Source: an uncultured Kangiella sp.
GTDB lineage: Bacteria > Pseudomonadota > Gammaproteobacteria > Enterobacterales > DSM-103792
NCBI GenBank assembly: GCA_946481205.1
Contig: CAMLNB010000033.1
Span: forward strand, 1-21,212
Reading direction: 5' to 3'
Length of the DNA: 21,212 bases
Made by a program: the position numbers and the translations under genes. The notes under the pieces are model-generated. The model worked only from the letters and a program-made list of their open reading frames with translations. It did no database searches and was not told the origin of the DNA. Below are positions 1 to 8,479 of this stretch, one piece after another. The first letter of the stretch is position 1. Each line of letters starts with the position of its first letter.

Positions 1-818
1 TTGGTGCGGCCGGGGTAACCGGCCAGCAGAATCGGGTCGCCGTTCTTCAAGCCTTCGGCCGATACCACCAGAAAGTCTTTCGATTGGTACGGCACGTTGT
101 CCGGTGACGGATCGGCCGGCTTGCCGTTCTTGCCGACGTAGGCACGAACGAAGGCGAAATCGCCGGTGTGGCGCGGCCATTCAAAGTTGTCGATGTCGCC
201 GCCGTAATTGCCAATCATCTCGGCCGGCGCATAAACCAAGCGGACATCGCGAATCATCAATTGGCGGATGCGGTAGTACTCGAGGCCACGGTGAAAACTC
301 GGCACCGAGCAGCGATAGGCCGGATCTTTCTCGCATTCGGCGATCAGGCTCTTGATGCGCATCTGAATCGCTTCATGCCGGGCCTTGCCGGTCAGGGTGG
401 CATCGAGGCCTTTCAGCACCTTGTCGGTGACATTCTCGACTTTGTCGGTGACATAGATACGTTCATTCGGTCCGGCCGGCAGCTCGTCTGCCAGAGACTT
501 GGCCAGAAAACCATTGGCGAGCAGATTTTTGTCGGCGGTGGAATTGCGTTGAACAGCACCATACGCGCAGTGATGATTGGTGACGACCAATCCATTCGGC
601 GAGACAAAAGACGCCGAGCAACCGCCGGTGGAAACGATTGCGCTCATCGGATGCTTGGTCAGATCGCTCAGCTTTTCCGCAGGCATCGTGATGCCGATGC
701 GTTTGAGTTCAGCTTTGAGCTCCAGCAGCTGATGCGGTTGCCATTGGCCTTCGTCGGCTGATACCGCCGCGCCGATGATCGCCAACAGGCCGATGGTGAT
801 TCGTGCAATCTTGAACAT
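1..818 (-). CDS. S46-family dipeptidyl-peptidase, N-terminal part (cut by window edge)
   Basis: The first 272 residues of a secreted serine peptidase of family S46 (DPP7/DPP11/DAP BII type), which removes dipeptides from the N-terminus of oligopeptides in the periplasm. An N-terminal signal peptide ends near residue 21 (hydrophobic ITIGLLAIIGAAVSA). The catalytic-histidine motif TNHHC is at residues 80-84 and a catalytic-Asp region GGDIDNFEWPRHTGDF is at 206-221, with Asp210 the likely triad member. The nucleophile serine would lie near residue 650 in this family, beyond the left edge, so activity cannot be judged. The start is ATG at 818, preceded by a GGGGATGAG purine-rich stretch. The reading frame stays open to base 1. 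It lies 65 bp downstream of the cysteine-rich protein gene on the same strand and could be cotranscribed with it. The family call is firm; DPP7 versus DPP11 specificity is not determinable here. Confidence 0.93.
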   Translation of the reverse strand, partial: MFKIARITIGLLAIIGAAVSADEGQWQPHQLLELKAELKRIGITMPAEKLSDLTKHPMSAIVSTGGCSASFVSPNGLVVTNHHCAYGAVQRNSTADKNLLANGFLAKSLADELPAGPNERIYVTDKVENVTDKVLKGLDATLTGKARHEAIQMRIKSLIAECEKDPAYRCSVPSFHRGLEYYRIRQLMIRDVRLVYAPAEMIGNYGGDIDNFEWPRHTGDFAFVRAYVGKNGKPADPSPDNVPYQSKDFLVVSAEGLKNGDPILLAGYPGRT

Positions 819-883
819 AACTCATCCCCAACAAAGTTCAGCGTATCGTTTTATTAGTACCGGCTGTGGTGCCATCTGCCGGT

Positions 884-1588
884 TCAATCTTTCTCTTTGA
901 TTTTCAGTTTCGGCTTGTCGGTCAGCGGTTTCGGCAGCGTGGGCTTGGGTTTACCGGTTTGCTGGCCCGGGGGCTGATCAATCTTGGCCGGTTCGACATA
1001 ACCTGCTGGTACAACGCCGCAGATACCACTGCCGTTTGGTTGCGGAATGCATACGGTGCCGCTGATGCAGCTGACAATCTGATGTGGCGTGCTGAGGACC
1101 ATAACATCGCGGCCGCTGCAAATCTGGGGCGCTTGTGAGCCGGACAGCGCGGCGACCCCGCTGGTGCTGTCATCACAGTCTTCGTCATGATTGCGGTTGT
1201 CCCAGCGCTCGATATTACCGGGGTAACGGTTGGGATCATTGTCGTCACAATCATCTCCGCCGCAGTACATCGCTCTGGCGCCGTCACCGTCGCGATCGGG
1301 GCAGGCGGTTTCGGCAACGCAGCGATCCGTTTCTTCGTTGCAGAACTGACCGGCGCGGCAAACTGGGTTGCGATCAGCAACACAGCCGCGGGCATCGGCG
1401 CCGCTGGTGCCGGGCTGGCAACGTTCGACTCCGTTGCAAAAACTGCGATCATTGCATTCGCTGTCGCGGGTGCATTGCTCGGCAGCGTCAGCCGACGTCG
1501 CGGTAACACCGACAGCCAATCCGAGCAGACAGCAGAGAGCAATGGTAAGAAGCCAGGGATGATGGCGGGCGGATGACTGAACCGGCAT
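884..1588 (-). CDS. Secreted cysteine-rich protein with MopE-like metal-binding motif
   Basis: A 234-residue exported protein of unknown role. A signal peptide (hydrophobic core LLTIALCCLLGLAVGV, cleavage probably after SADA near residue 35) is followed by a compact cysteine-rich module with the pattern C-x3-D-x-E-C-x5-C-x5-C, a shorter related stretch, and then an acidic motif at about residues 96-142 (PDRDGDG, GGDDCDDNDP, DEDCDDST). That acidic stretch matches the 'putative metal-binding' MopE-type repeat found in surface proteins of myxobacteria and relatives; the D-x-D-x-D-G portion resembles calcium-binding loops. I count 16 cysteines in the mature part, an even number that suits disulfides. 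The C-terminus is proline- and lysine-rich (ends KIKEKD), with no membrane anchor. The ATG at 1588 has a good ribosome site, AAGGAG at 1597-1602. Function is not inferable beyond extracytoplasmic metal-binding or a structural role. Confidence 0.85.
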   Translation of the reverse strand: MPVQSSARHHPWLLTIALCCLLGLAVGVTATSADAAEQCTRDSECNDRSFCNGVERCQPGTSGADARGCVADRNPVCRAGQFCNEETDRCVAETACPDRDGDGARAMYCGGDDCDDNDPNRYPGNIERWDNRNHDEDCDDSTSGVAALSGSQAPQICSGRDVMVLSTPHQIVSCISGTVCIPQPNGSGICGVVPAGYVEPAKIDQPPGQQTGKPKPTLPKPLTDKPKLKIKEKD

Positions 1589-1621
1589 GACCGGTGCTCC
1601 TTGTCAGAGCCGCCATGACAG

Positions 1622-1643
1622 CATCAGCGGCAGGTGGCTGATG
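1622..1643 (-). terminator. Small hairpin after fdxA
   Basis: A 7-bp stem (CATCAGC paired with GCTGATG) with an 8-base loop lies just downstream of the fdxA stop on the minus strand. There is no T-tract, so it may only slow polymerase or protect the fdxA mRNA end rather than terminate efficiently. Confidence 0.25.
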
Positions 1644-1654
1644 ATGGTCTCGGC

Positions 1655-1978
1655 TTAACGCTTCAGGTGCGGCAACTTGTTTGGTACGCCATCCCATTTT
1701 TCGGCATCGGGCAGCGCGGCTTTCTTCTTGTTGATATTCGGCCAGTTCTGCGACAGTTCGGCGTTGATCTGGATGTATTGTTTCTGATCATCCGGCAATT
1801 CGTTTTCTTCAAATATGGCGTTGACCGGGCATTCTGGTTCGCACAGACCGCAGTCGATGCATTCGTCCGGGTTGATCACCAGAAAGTTTTCGCCTTCGTA
1901 GAAGCAGTCGACCGGGCAGACTTCCACGCAGTCTGTGTGCTTGCAGAGGATGCAGTTGTCGGCAACAACAAAGGCCAT
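1655..1978 (-). CDS. fdxA: Seven-iron ferredoxin FdxA
   Basis: A 107-residue electron carrier with one [3Fe-4S] and one [4Fe-4S] cluster, of the Azotobacter ferredoxin I type. All nine cysteines of that family are at the expected places: by family analogy Cys9, Cys17 and Cys50 hold the 3Fe cluster; Cys21, Cys40, Cys43 and Cys46 hold the 4Fe cluster; Cys12 and Cys25 are the additional conserved ones. The segment [16 protein letters not shown] is characteristic. The C-terminal extension of about 45 residues (ends LPHLKR) is normal for the family. The start ATG has GGGAG at 1985-1989. The mutS stop lies 42 bp upstream on the same strand, and the mutS-fdxA order is common in Pseudomonas and relatives. 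The role is cytoplasmic electron transfer; the physiological partner is unknown. Confidence 0.96.
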   Translation of the reverse strand: MAFVVADNCILCKHTDCVEVCPVDCFYEGENFLVINPDECIDCGLCEPECPVNAIFEENELPDDQKQYIQINAELSQNWPNINKKKAALPDAEKWDGVPNKLPHLKR

Positions 1979-2020
1979 GATGAACTCCCGAACGGCAGCC
2001 GGCGATGTAGCGGCTGGCAG

Positions 2021-4612
2021 CTATTTACGTAACGATTTCAATTGGTATAGCACGTCCAGCGCGTCGCGCGGACTGATGCGGTCAATATCCAGTGCATCGA
2101 GCAGGGCGTGGGCCGGATCGGTGGCGGGTTTCGGCTCGGTTGTCGCCGGCTTGGCGTGCGCCACCGGTGTCGCCGATTCGAGCTGGCCCAGGTGGGCGCG
2201 GGCACGAGCCACAACCGCCAACGGCAGACCGGCAAGTTGCGCGACATGGATGCCGTAACTGCGGTTGGCCGGGCCTTCTTCGATGGCGTGCAAGAATACC
2301 ACCGAATCGCCGTGCTCGGTCGCGCTGACGTGCAGGTTGACCATGCCGCTGTGTTGCTCCGGTAGCCTGGTCAGCTCGAAATAATGGGTCGCAAACAGGG
2401 TCAAAGCCCCGATCTGCAAATGGATATGTTCGAGGCAGGCCCAGGCCAGTGCGAGCCCGTCATAGGTGCTGGTGCCGCGGCCGATTTCATCGAGCAGCAC
2501 CAAGCTCCGTTGGCTGGCGTGGTGCAGGATGTTGGCGGTTTCGTTCATCTCGACCATGAAGGTCGAGGCGCCACCGGCGACATCATCGCTGGCGCCGATG
2601 CGGGTGAAGATGCGGTCGACCAAACCGATCTCGGCACTGTCGGCGGGGACAAAACTGCCGACGTGGGCGAGCAGGGTGATCAGCGCGATCTGCCGCATAT
2701 AGGTCGATTTGCCGCCCATGTTGGGGCCGGTGATGATTTGGCTGCGGCGTTCGGCATTCAGCGCAGTGTTGTTGGCGACGAACGGCTCATTAATGAATTG
2801 CTCGACCACCGGATGGCGGCCGCGCTGAATGTGTATGCCCGGCTCATCGCGCAACTGCGGTCGGGTGTAGTTCAGCGTGCCGGCCCGTTCGGCCAGCGAC
2901 TGCAAGACATCGAGTGTGGCGAGTGCATCGCTGCAGGCTTGCAGTGCCGGCAGATCGGTGCGCAGCGTGGCGAGAATCTGTTCGTACAGTTCTTTTTCGC
3001 GCAGCAAGGCCCGTTCGCTGCCGCGCAGCACGCGTTCTTCCTGCGCAGAAAGTGATTCGGTAATGAAGCGTTCGGCGTTCTTCAGCGTTTGCCGACGGCG
3101 GTAATGTGCTGGTGCCAAATGCGCCTGGCCGCGCGAGATTTCCAGATAAAAACCGTGCACGCGATTGAACCCGGCTTTGAGCGTACCGATGCCGGTGGCA
3201 GCACGTTCTTCCGCTTCGATGCGGGCAAGAAAACCGTCGACGCCTTCTGACAATTCGCGCAGCTCATCGAGCTCGTTGTCGTAACCGGCGGCGATCACGC
3301 CGCCGTCGCGAACGAGGCTGGACGGTTGCTCGGCAATAGCGCGGCTCAGCAGTGCTTCGACATCCGGAAACGCGCGCAGGCCGCTGGTCAGTTCGCGCAA
3401 ACCTTGGCCGGCAATCGTTTTCAGCACCGCCAGCAGATCGGGTAGGGCGCGGGTGGCTTCGCGCACCCGAACCAGATCGCGCGGGCGGGCCGAACCGAGC
3501 GCGATGCGCGCCAAAACCCGTTCCAGATCGCCGACGGATTTCAGCGCGCTGCGGACATCGTTCAGCGCTGCCGATTGCAGCAGCGCCTCGACCGCATCAA
3601 GTCGCTGTTCAATCGCTGCGCGCCGGCACAGCGGCCGGTGCAGCCAGCGGCGCAGCAGGCGGGTGCCCATCGCGGTCACGGTGCGGTCGAGCACTTGCAG
3701 CAGCGTGTGCGCGTCGTCGCCGCGGATGGTTTCCGACAGTTCCAGATTGCGCCGGGTGGCCGGGTCGAGCTGCAGTGCGTCGTCACCACGCTCCAGCGTT
3801 GGCGGCCGCAGGTGCGGCAGCGCGGTTTTCTGGGTTTCCTTGGCGTATTGCAGCAGCGCGCCAGCGGCGCCGAGCCCGGCGGTCACCTGACCCAGACCAA
3901 AGCCGTCGAGGTTGCGGACGTTGTAATGGCGCTGCAGGGCGTCGCGGGCCGAGACCGGTTCGAACTGCCAGGCCGGGCAGAGCCGGCGGGCGCCGAGCGC
4001 CGGCAACGGCAGCTCGTGTAAGGTTTCATCGAGCAGCAGCTCGGCTGGTTGCAGCCGGTGCAGTTCGGCGCAGAGCTCGGGCAGCGAACGCGGCTCGCTT
4101 AATGCGAAACGGCCACTTGCCAACTCCAGCGTCGCAACGCCAAAGTGCGAGCCGGAATCGTGGTGGTCAGACCTTTGCGTGATCGCTAGAATCAGGTTGT
4201 CGCGGCGCTCGTCCAGCAGCTCCTCGTCGGACAGCGTGCCGGGGGTGACAATGCGGACCACGCCGCGCTCGACCGGGCCCTTGGCCAGCGCCGGATCGCC
4301 GAGCTGCTCGCAGATGGCCACCGTGAAACCTTGTTTCACGAGCTTGGCGAGGTAGGGCTCCATGGCGTGCCAGGGCACGCCGGCCATCGGAATGGGGTCG
4401 CCGTTGGAAGCGCCGCGCTTGGTCAGCGTGATGTCCAGCGCCTGGGCCGCGGTGGCCGCGTCCTCATAAAAAAGTTCGTAGAAATCGCCCATCCGATAGA
4501 ACAGCAAATGCTGGGGATGGGCTGCCTTGATGCGCAGATACTGCTGCATCATGGGCGTGTGGCCGGACAGGTCCGGCGACGGAGTCAGTGAGAGCGTTGT
4601 CATCGCCGGCAT
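2021..4612 (-). CDS. mutS: DNA mismatch repair protein MutS
   Basis: An 863-residue mismatch-recognition ATPase that binds mispaired or unpaired bases and recruits MutL. The mismatch-binding F-x-E motif is intact (Phe44-Tyr-Glu46, in [11 protein letters not shown]). The C-terminal ATPase has Walker [10 protein letters not shown] starting at residue 629 (Lys635), the ST-rich switch [10 protein letters not shown] at about 680-689, Walker B with Asp708-Glu709 followed by [10 protein letters not shown], and the THYFELT motif. The C-terminus ([13 protein letters not shown]) is the usual tail with the helix that supports tetramerisation. Length is typical (about 850-860). The start at 4612 is the most upstream ATG; a second in-frame ATG (residue 4, at 4603) is equally possible because neither has a clear Shine-Dalgarno. 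It is divergent from pncC with about 47 bp between starts, and the gene looks fully functional. Confidence 0.98.
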   Translation of the reverse strand: MPAMTTLSLTPSPDLSGHTPMMQQYLRIKAAHPQHLLFYRMGDFYELFYEDAATAAQALDITLTKRGASNGDPIPMAGVPWHAMEPYLAKLVKQGFTVAICEQLGDPALAKGPVERGVVRIVTPGTLSDEELLDERRDNLILAITQRSDHHDSGSHFGVATLELASGRFALSEPRSLPELCAELHRLQPAELLLDETLHELPLPALGARRLCPAWQFEPVSARDALQRHYNVRNLDGFGLGQVTAGLGAAGALLQYAKETQKTALPHLRPPTLERGDDALQLDPATRRNLELSETIRGDDAHTLLQVLDRTVTAMGTRLLRRWLHRPLCRRAAIEQRLDAVEALLQSAALNDVRSALKSVGDLERVLARIALGSARPRDLVRVREATRALPDLLAVLKTIAGQGLRELTSGLRAFPDVEALLSRAIAEQPSSLVRDGGVIAAGYDNELDELRELSEGVDGFLARIEAEERAATGIGTLKAGFNRVHGFYLEISRGQAHLAPAHYRRRQTLKNAERFITESLSAQEERVLRGSERALLREKELYEQILATLRTDLPALQACSDALATLDVLQSLAERAGTLNYTRPQLRDEPGIHIQRGRHPVVEQFINEPFVANNTALNAERRSQIITGPNMGGKSTYMRQIALITLLAHVGSFVPADSAEIGLVDRIFTRIGASDDVAGGASTFMVEMNETANILHHASQRSLVLLDEIGRGTSTYDGLALAWACLEHIHLQIGALTLFATHYFELTRLPEQHSGMVNLHVSATEHGDSVVFLHAIEEGPANRSYGIHVAQLAGLPLAVVARARAHLGQLESATPVAHAKPATTEPKPATDPAHALLDALDIDRISPRDALDVLYQLKSLRK

Positions 4613-4659
4613 TCTACTGGCAGCGCTTCAACTCGCCCAGCGGCGAAAAAGGATTACAG

Positions 4660-5172
4660 GTGCAAACGCATTCCGAAACCGGTGACGTGAACCGGAAAAT
4701 TGCTCAACAAGTAGCCGCTCTTGCCCGAGGCTTGCAGGCAGATGGTCTGTGGCTGACGACCGCCGAATCCTGCACCGGAGGCCTGATCGCGGCGGCGTGC
4801 ACGGCCTTGCCGGGCAGCTCGCGCTGGTTCGAGCGCGGCTTTGTTACCTACAGCAACGAGGCCAAGCAGCAGATGCTCGGCGTCTCTGCCGACACGCTGA
4901 ACCGATTCGGCGCGGTCAGCAGTGAAACCGTGATGGCGATGGCATTTGGCGCGCTGGCACACAGCAAGGCCGATATCGCGATTAGCGTCAGTGGCATTGC
5001 CGGCCCCGATGGTGGCACTGATGCCAAACCTGTCGGCACGGTCTGGTTTGGTTTGGCCCGCAAAGGCGTGGCGGTGGAAGCGCGTGTGCAGCATTTCAAT
5101 GGCGAGCGTGCCGCAGTGCGCGAACAAGCGCTGGAGTACGCACTGCAATGGTTGCTTGATAGCCTGAGTTAG
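4660..5172 (+). CDS. pncC: Nicotinamide-nucleotide amidohydrolase PncC (CinA C-terminal domain)
   Basis: A stand-alone CinA C-terminal domain that deamidates NMN to nicotinic acid mononucleotide, recycling the NMN released by NAD-dependent DNA ligase. Family motifs are present: TAESCTGG (the Ser is the proposed nucleophile), PGSSRWFERGFVTYSNEAK (conserved Tyr and Lys), and SGIAGPDGGTDAKPVGTVWFG. I chose the GTG at 4660 because AAAGGA ends 6 bases before it and it gives 170 residues, close to the usual 160-165. The longer reading from ATG 4588 would overlap the 5' end of mutS and add 24 residues unlike the family. It is divergent from mutS and 50 bp upstream of the acyl-CoA dehydrogenase. In many gammaproteobacteria recA follows this gene; here it does not. 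Confidence 0.93.
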   Translation: MQTHSETGDVNRKIAQQVAALARGLQADGLWLTTAESCTGGLIAAACTALPGSSRWFERGFVTYSNEAKQQMLGVSADTLNRFGAVSSETVMAMAFGALAHSKADIAISVSGIAGPDGGTDAKPVGTVWFGLARKGVAVEARVQHFNGERAAVREQALEYALQWLLDSLS

Positions 5173-5222
5173 TGGAATTCGCCTACGGATATTTAAAAAC
5201 AGAAACGTTCCAGGAGACATCA

Positions 5223-6983
5223 ATGACGTACAAGGCCCCGATTCGTGATTACCAATTTCTGCTGCAGGAATGGCTGAAATTGCCGGAGCGTTGGCAGCAA
5301 CTGGGTGGTCAAGCCGAACTCGATTCCGGTTTGGTCGATGCCGTGCTGGAAGAGGCCGGCAAGTTTTGCGCTGGCGTGCTGGCACCGATCAACCGTAGCG
5401 GTGATGAAGAAGGTTGCAGCATCAGCAATGGCGTGGTCAAAACCCCGAAAGGTTTCCCGGAAGCCTGGAAGCAATTTGCCGAGAGTGGCTGGCAGTCACT
5501 TTGTGGCGATCCGCAGTACGGTGGTCAGGGCTTGCCGCGCACGCTGCATGTTGCCATCGAAGAAATGATTTATGGCGCCAATACCTCGTTCTGTCTGTAT
5601 TCGTCGCTGACCAACGGCGCCACCGAGTGCATCGCTGCACACGGCGACGAAACGATGAAAACCACCTATTTGCCGAAGCTGCTGAGCGGTGAGTGGGCTG
5701 GTGCCATGTGCCTGACCGAGCCGCATGCCGGCACCGATCTCGGTCTGCTGAAAACCAAGGCCACGCCGAATGGCGATGGCAGCTACAGCATCAGTGGTAC
5801 CAAGATTTTTATCACCGGCGGCGAGCATGATCTGACCGACAATATTGTTCATCTGGTGCTGGCTCGTTTGCCGGATGCGCCAGCCGGCACCAAGGGTATT
5901 TCGCTGTTCCTGGTGTCCAAACACGAGGTCAAGCCTGACGGTTCGCTTGGTGCACGCAATGCGTTCGGCTGCGGTTCGATTGAACACAAAATGGGCATCA
6001 AGGCGTCCAGCACCTGCGTGATGAATTTCGACGGCGCCAAAGGCTATCTGATCGGCAAACCGAATGAAGGCCTGAAGTGCATGTTCACGATGATGAACGT
6101 CGAGCGCTTGTCGATTGCCGTGCAGGGCGTGGGGCTGGGTGAACTGGCTTGGCAGATCGCGGCGCGTTATGCCAGCGAGCGCAAACAAAGCCGGGCGCCG
6201 GGCTCAAAAGAAGTCGCGGATCCGATCATCGTCCATCCGGATGTGCAACGGATGCTGCTGACCATGCGTGCGTACACCGAGGGCGGTCGCGCGCTGGCGC
6301 TGTGGATGGGCAGTTTGCTCGACGAAGCGCATACCGGTGCCGATGCCACGGTCAAAGCGAAAGCCGAAGCGCTGCTGGCGTTCCTGACGCCGGTGGCAAA
6401 AGCCTTCTTCACCGATATAGGGTTCGAAGTTTGCAACCACGGTGTGCAGGTGCTCGGCGGTCACGGTTACGTGCGTGAGTGGGGCGTCGAGCAAACGGTG
6501 CGTGATGCGCGTATCGCCCAGATTTACGAAGGCACCAACGGCGTGCAGGCGATGGATTTGGTTGGCCGCAAGCTGATCGCCAACAAAGGCGAAACGGCCG
6601 AAGAATTGCTGCTGGCGATCCGCCGCTATGCCGAGAAGCTGAAAGATGCCGATTGGAAATCATCGTTGACTCAGGCCGCCAGCGACTTCGAATTGGCGCT
6701 TGATGCGATTCTGGAAAACGCCGATGACGGCGGTCGTCATGCTGGTGCCAATGCCGTGCATTTCCTGCATCTGACGGGGCATCTGATTTACGGTTGGCTG
6801 TGGTGCCAGCTGGCGCAAATCGCGGCGGCAACGGAAGACAGCGACGCCTATTATCAGCACAAGCTGCTGACTGCCGATTTCTTCCGCCGCCAGTTGATGC
6901 CGCGCACCGCCAGCTTGCGTACGCTGATCGTTGGTAGCAGCCATGACTGGGCTCAGCCGGACACTGCCTATTTTGCGGTTTAA
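5223..6983 (+). CDS. Acyl-CoA dehydrogenase with extended C-terminal domain
   Basis: A 586-residue FAD-dependent acyl-CoA dehydrogenase that introduces an alpha-beta double bond into an acyl-CoA thioester, the first step of beta-oxidation or a related pathway. The order is an N-terminal extension, an N-terminal helical domain, the middle beta domain with the flavin/substrate signature MCLTEPHAGTDLG at 162-174 and FITGGEHDLTDN, then a C-terminal helical domain with the putative catalytic Glu436 in IYEGTNG, and a further C-terminal domain of about 120 residues. This long architecture is shared with the DmdC (3-methylmercaptopropionyl-CoA dehydrogenase) group and with FadE-like enzymes of Pseudomonas. 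The sequence alone does not separate methylthio-acyl from ordinary fatty acyl substrates. The ATG at 5223 was chosen for AGGAG at 5212-5216; an upstream ATG at 5172 overlaps the pncC stop and lacks a ribosome site. Confidence 0.95.
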   Translation: MTYKAPIRDYQFLLQEWLKLPERWQQLGGQAELDSGLVDAVLEEAGKFCAGVLAPINRSGDEEGCSISNGVVKTPKGFPEAWKQFAESGWQSLCGDPQYGGQGLPRTLHVAIEEMIYGANTSFCLYSSLTNGATECIAAHGDETMKTTYLPKLLSGEWAGAMCLTEPHAGTDLGLLKTKATPNGDGSYSISGTKIFITGGEHDLTDNIVHLVLARLPDAPAGTKGISLFLVSKHEVKPDGSLGARNAFGCGSIEHKMGIKASSTCVMNFDGAKGYLIGKPNEGLKCMFTMMNVERLSIAVQGVGLGELAWQIAARYASERKQSRAPGSKEVADPIIVHPDVQRMLLTMRAYTEGGRALALWMGSLLDEAHTGADATVKAKAEALLAFLTPVAKAFFTDIGFEVCNHGVQVLGGHGYVREWGVEQTVRDARIAQIYEGTNGVQAMDLVGRKLIANKGETAEELLLAIRRYAEKLKDADWKSSLTQAASDFELALDAILENADDGGRHAGANAVHFLHLTGHLIYGWLWCQLAQIAAATEDSDAYYQHKLLTADFFRRQLMPRTASLRTLIVGSSHDWAQPDTAYFAV

Positions 6984-6993
6984 GCCGGGTGCC

Positions 6994-7024
6994 GCTATCG
7001 CCGGGGGTGAAGCCGGGCGATAGC
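6994..7024 (+). terminator. Hairpin directly after acyl-CoA dehydrogenase gene
   Basis: A perfect 9-bp stem, GCTATCGCC (6994-7002) with GGCGATAGC (7016-7024), and a 13-base loop, starting 10 bases after the stop codon. It is followed only by TGGTTT, so alone it would be a weak intrinsic terminator; a second hairpin with a T-run follows about 12 bp later. Confidence 0.4.
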
Positions 7025-7029
7025 TGGTT

Positions 7030-7035
7030 TACAAT
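7030..7035 (+). promoter_or_regulatory. Candidate -10 element of the tRNA-Arg promoter
   Basis: TACAAT (5 of 6 to TATAAT) is followed at once by a GC-only discriminator GCGCGCCCC, the type linked to stringent control of stable-RNA promoters. The best -35 candidate at 17-bp spacing, GTGAAG at 7007-7012, is poor (3 of 6). Transcription would start near 7042, about 31 bases before the mature tRNA. Confidence 0.5.
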
Positions 7036-7036
7036 G

Positions 7037-7068
7037 CGCGCCCCGCCATGTGCGGGGCGCGGTTTTTT
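7037..7068 (+). terminator. Intrinsic terminator overlapping the tRNA promoter
   Basis: A 10-bp perfect GC stem (7037-7046 with 7052-7061), loop CATGT, then G and six T residues (7063-7068). This is a textbook rho-independent terminator for read-through from the acyl-CoA dehydrogenase gene. Its left arm overlaps the probable tRNA transcription start, so a transcript beginning near 7042 would lack half of the stem. Confidence 0.75.
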
Positions 7069-7072
7069 CGCA

Positions 7073-7149
7073 GTCCCGGTAGCTCAGCTGGATAGAGCAT
7101 CCCCCTCCTAAGGGGAAGGTCGGACGTTCGAATCGTCTCCGGGACGCCA
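7073..7149 (+). tRNA. tRNA-Arg (anticodon CCT), reads AGG
   Basis: A 77-base tRNA with a full cloverleaf: acceptor GTCCCGG pairs perfectly with CCGGGAC, then discriminator G and an encoded CCA (7147-7149). The D stem is GCTC/GAGC, and the anticodon stem TCCCC/GGGGA encloses CTCCTAA, giving anticodon CCT. The T arm is GGACG, loop TTCGAAT, CGTCT (one G-T pair). It reads AGG, a rare arginine codon in GC-rich gammaproteobacteria. It sits convergent to the metallophosphoesterase gene, whose stop is 23 bp away. No attachment-site duplication or integrase is visible nearby, and the 3' end is intact. Confidence 0.97.
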
Positions 7150-7172
7150 TTGGTTTTCGGCGGCGCTGTGGC

Positions 7173-8444
7173 TCAGGGGTTTGATAACTGACCGCTACGT
7201 CGTTGCAAGCGGTGCCGGTAGCTTTCGACTGGCGTGCCGCTGCCATCATTCGGTGTCGTGTAATACACGAGCTGCATCGTGTCACCGCTCAATTCTACGC
7301 GCGCAAAACCCCAGACCATATCTGCGACGTAATGCGTGATCTTTTCCGGATAGGTCCGATTCTGATAGGCCATGAAGGCTTTGTTGGCGCCGCGCTGTTT
7401 GGCGGCCGCGCCGGAGACAATTTGTGGTAGCGGCGGCAGCTTGGTGAGCGCCGTGTCGACACCGATGCCCGCACAACTGTCCTCATGCAACTCCAACGTG
7501 TGCTCGTGGCCGGCAAACCATGCATCGGCATACTGACAGGCAATCGGCATCAGCATTTTGCGTAGCGCATGACCTTGCTCGAATTTGCTGCCGCCTGACG
7601 CCCAGACCGGATGGTGAGCGATCAGGAATTTCCAATTTGCATCCGATTGCTGCATGGCTGCGCGCAGCCAGTCCAGTTGCTGACGTTCCGCGTCGGTTTG
7701 CGGCGTCGCCCACGGGTCATTGCGGTCCAGTTTGTCATGGCGCAGTTCGCTACCATCATCGGCAAGCTTGGCTTTGTAAACCGTGGTGCCGCCGAGCAGC
7801 AGTTCAGTATCGACAATGAACAACTCAACCAAGCCGTTCGCTGCCGGCGGTTTGACCTGATAGAAGAATCCGTTGATGTAAAACGCGGGTTGCTGCTGCA
7901 AGTAATCAATTTGCGCCTGGGCACCCTCACGCGAGGTATTCCAGTCGTGATTGCCGAGCGTCACATAGGTTTTGAACGCAGTTCGGCTATGACCAAGATC
8001 GGCATAGGGCTGGCGAAACAACTTGTCAAATCGCGGCCCATCGGGATGGCCATCGGCACCGAGTGTGGCGCCGTCCGGATAAATGTTATCGCCCAGCATC
8101 ACGGCAAAATCACAGTGCTGCTGTTGGCAGACGGATTTCATCGCGCGGGCAACCGGCATTAGCCCACTGGCGGGCACATAGCTCTGCAGGCCGGGATGAA
8201 AATAATGCGGTGATGGCCGGAAATCAGCCAGTGGCTTTTTGTCGTCCAGCCATTCAGCACGTTCCATCGCGATGAACGCTTCCTCGCTGGTGAGCGCCGG
8301 TATGTAATCAGCCGCTTCGACGTAATCCATGTGATAACCGCTGTCGCCAAACGCGAGAAACGTAACGGTGTCTGCGCTGTTATCAGGTTGTTTGGTGCAG
8401 CCGGCTAGTAACAGCAAGCCGAGCAGAGAACAGGTTCGATACAT
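7173..8444 (-). CDS. Lipoprotein metallophosphoesterase (purple acid phosphatase-like)
   Basis: A 423-residue calcineurin-like phosphoesterase, third gene of the phytate operon. From the ATG at 8444 it begins MYRTCSLLGLLLLAGC, a lipoprotein signal with a lipobox cysteine at residue 16. Dinuclear-metal motifs appear in order: FGDSG (32-36), LGDNIYPDG (117-125), LGNHDW (163-168), AHHPVWASGG (276-285) and GHEH (312-315), so all metal ligands expected of an acid-phosphatase-like enzyme are present. The insertion between the first two motifs (about 80 residues) is longer than in small phosphatases. The likely job is hydrolysis of phosphate monoesters in the periplasm or at the surface, perhaps lower inositol phosphates left by the phytase (inferred from context). 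In-frame starts at 8471 and 8519 would add a leader without signal character; the 8519 start lies in the hairpin between the genes. No strong Shine-Dalgarno precedes any candidate. Confidence 0.88.
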   Translation of the reverse strand: MYRTCSLLGLLLLAGCTKQPDNSADTVTFLAFGDSGYHMDYVEAADYIPALTSEEAFIAMERAEWLDDKKPLADFRPSPHYFHPGLQSYVPASGLMPVARAMKSVCQQQHCDFAVMLGDNIYPDGATLGADGHPDGPRFDKLFRQPYADLGHSRTAFKTYVTLGNHDWNTSREGAQAQIDYLQQQPAFYINGFFYQVKPPAANGLVELFIVDTELLLGGTTVYKAKLADDGSELRHDKLDRNDPWATPQTDAERQQLDWLRAAMQQSDANWKFLIAHHPVWASGGSKFEQGHALRKMLMPIACQYADAWFAGHEHTLELHEDSCAGIGVDTALTKLPPLPQIVSGAAAKQRGANKAFMAYQNRTYPEKITHYVADMVWGFARVELSGDTMQLVYYTTPNDGSGTPVESYRHRLQRRSGQLSNP

Positions 8445-8479
8445 GAAGGAGCCCGAAAAAGAAGGGGACATGGCTGCGA

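Noticed and set aside
168..761. 197-codon plus-strand open frame near the left edge
   Set aside because: Antisense to the S46 peptidase frame, which has signal peptide, TNHHC and GGDIDNFEWPRHTGDF motifs.
1167..1173. Single CTGTCAT heptamer
   Set aside because: No second heptamer 11 bp away and it lies inside a gene. The same holds for the copies at 8770, 16726 and 16951; used as a contrast for the intergenic Pho sites.
2384..4182. Several plus-strand frames of 145-276 codons across mutS
   Set aside because: All antisense to an intact mutS with complete Walker and mismatch-binding motifs.
7073..7149. tRNA-Arg as an integration site
   Set aside because: No integrase, no direct repeat of the tRNA 3' end and no change in gene character downstream within the window.
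6995..7285. 96-codon minus-strand frame over the tRNA gene
   Set aside because: Overlaps the tRNA, both upstream hairpins and the end of the phosphoesterase gene, and has no protein features.
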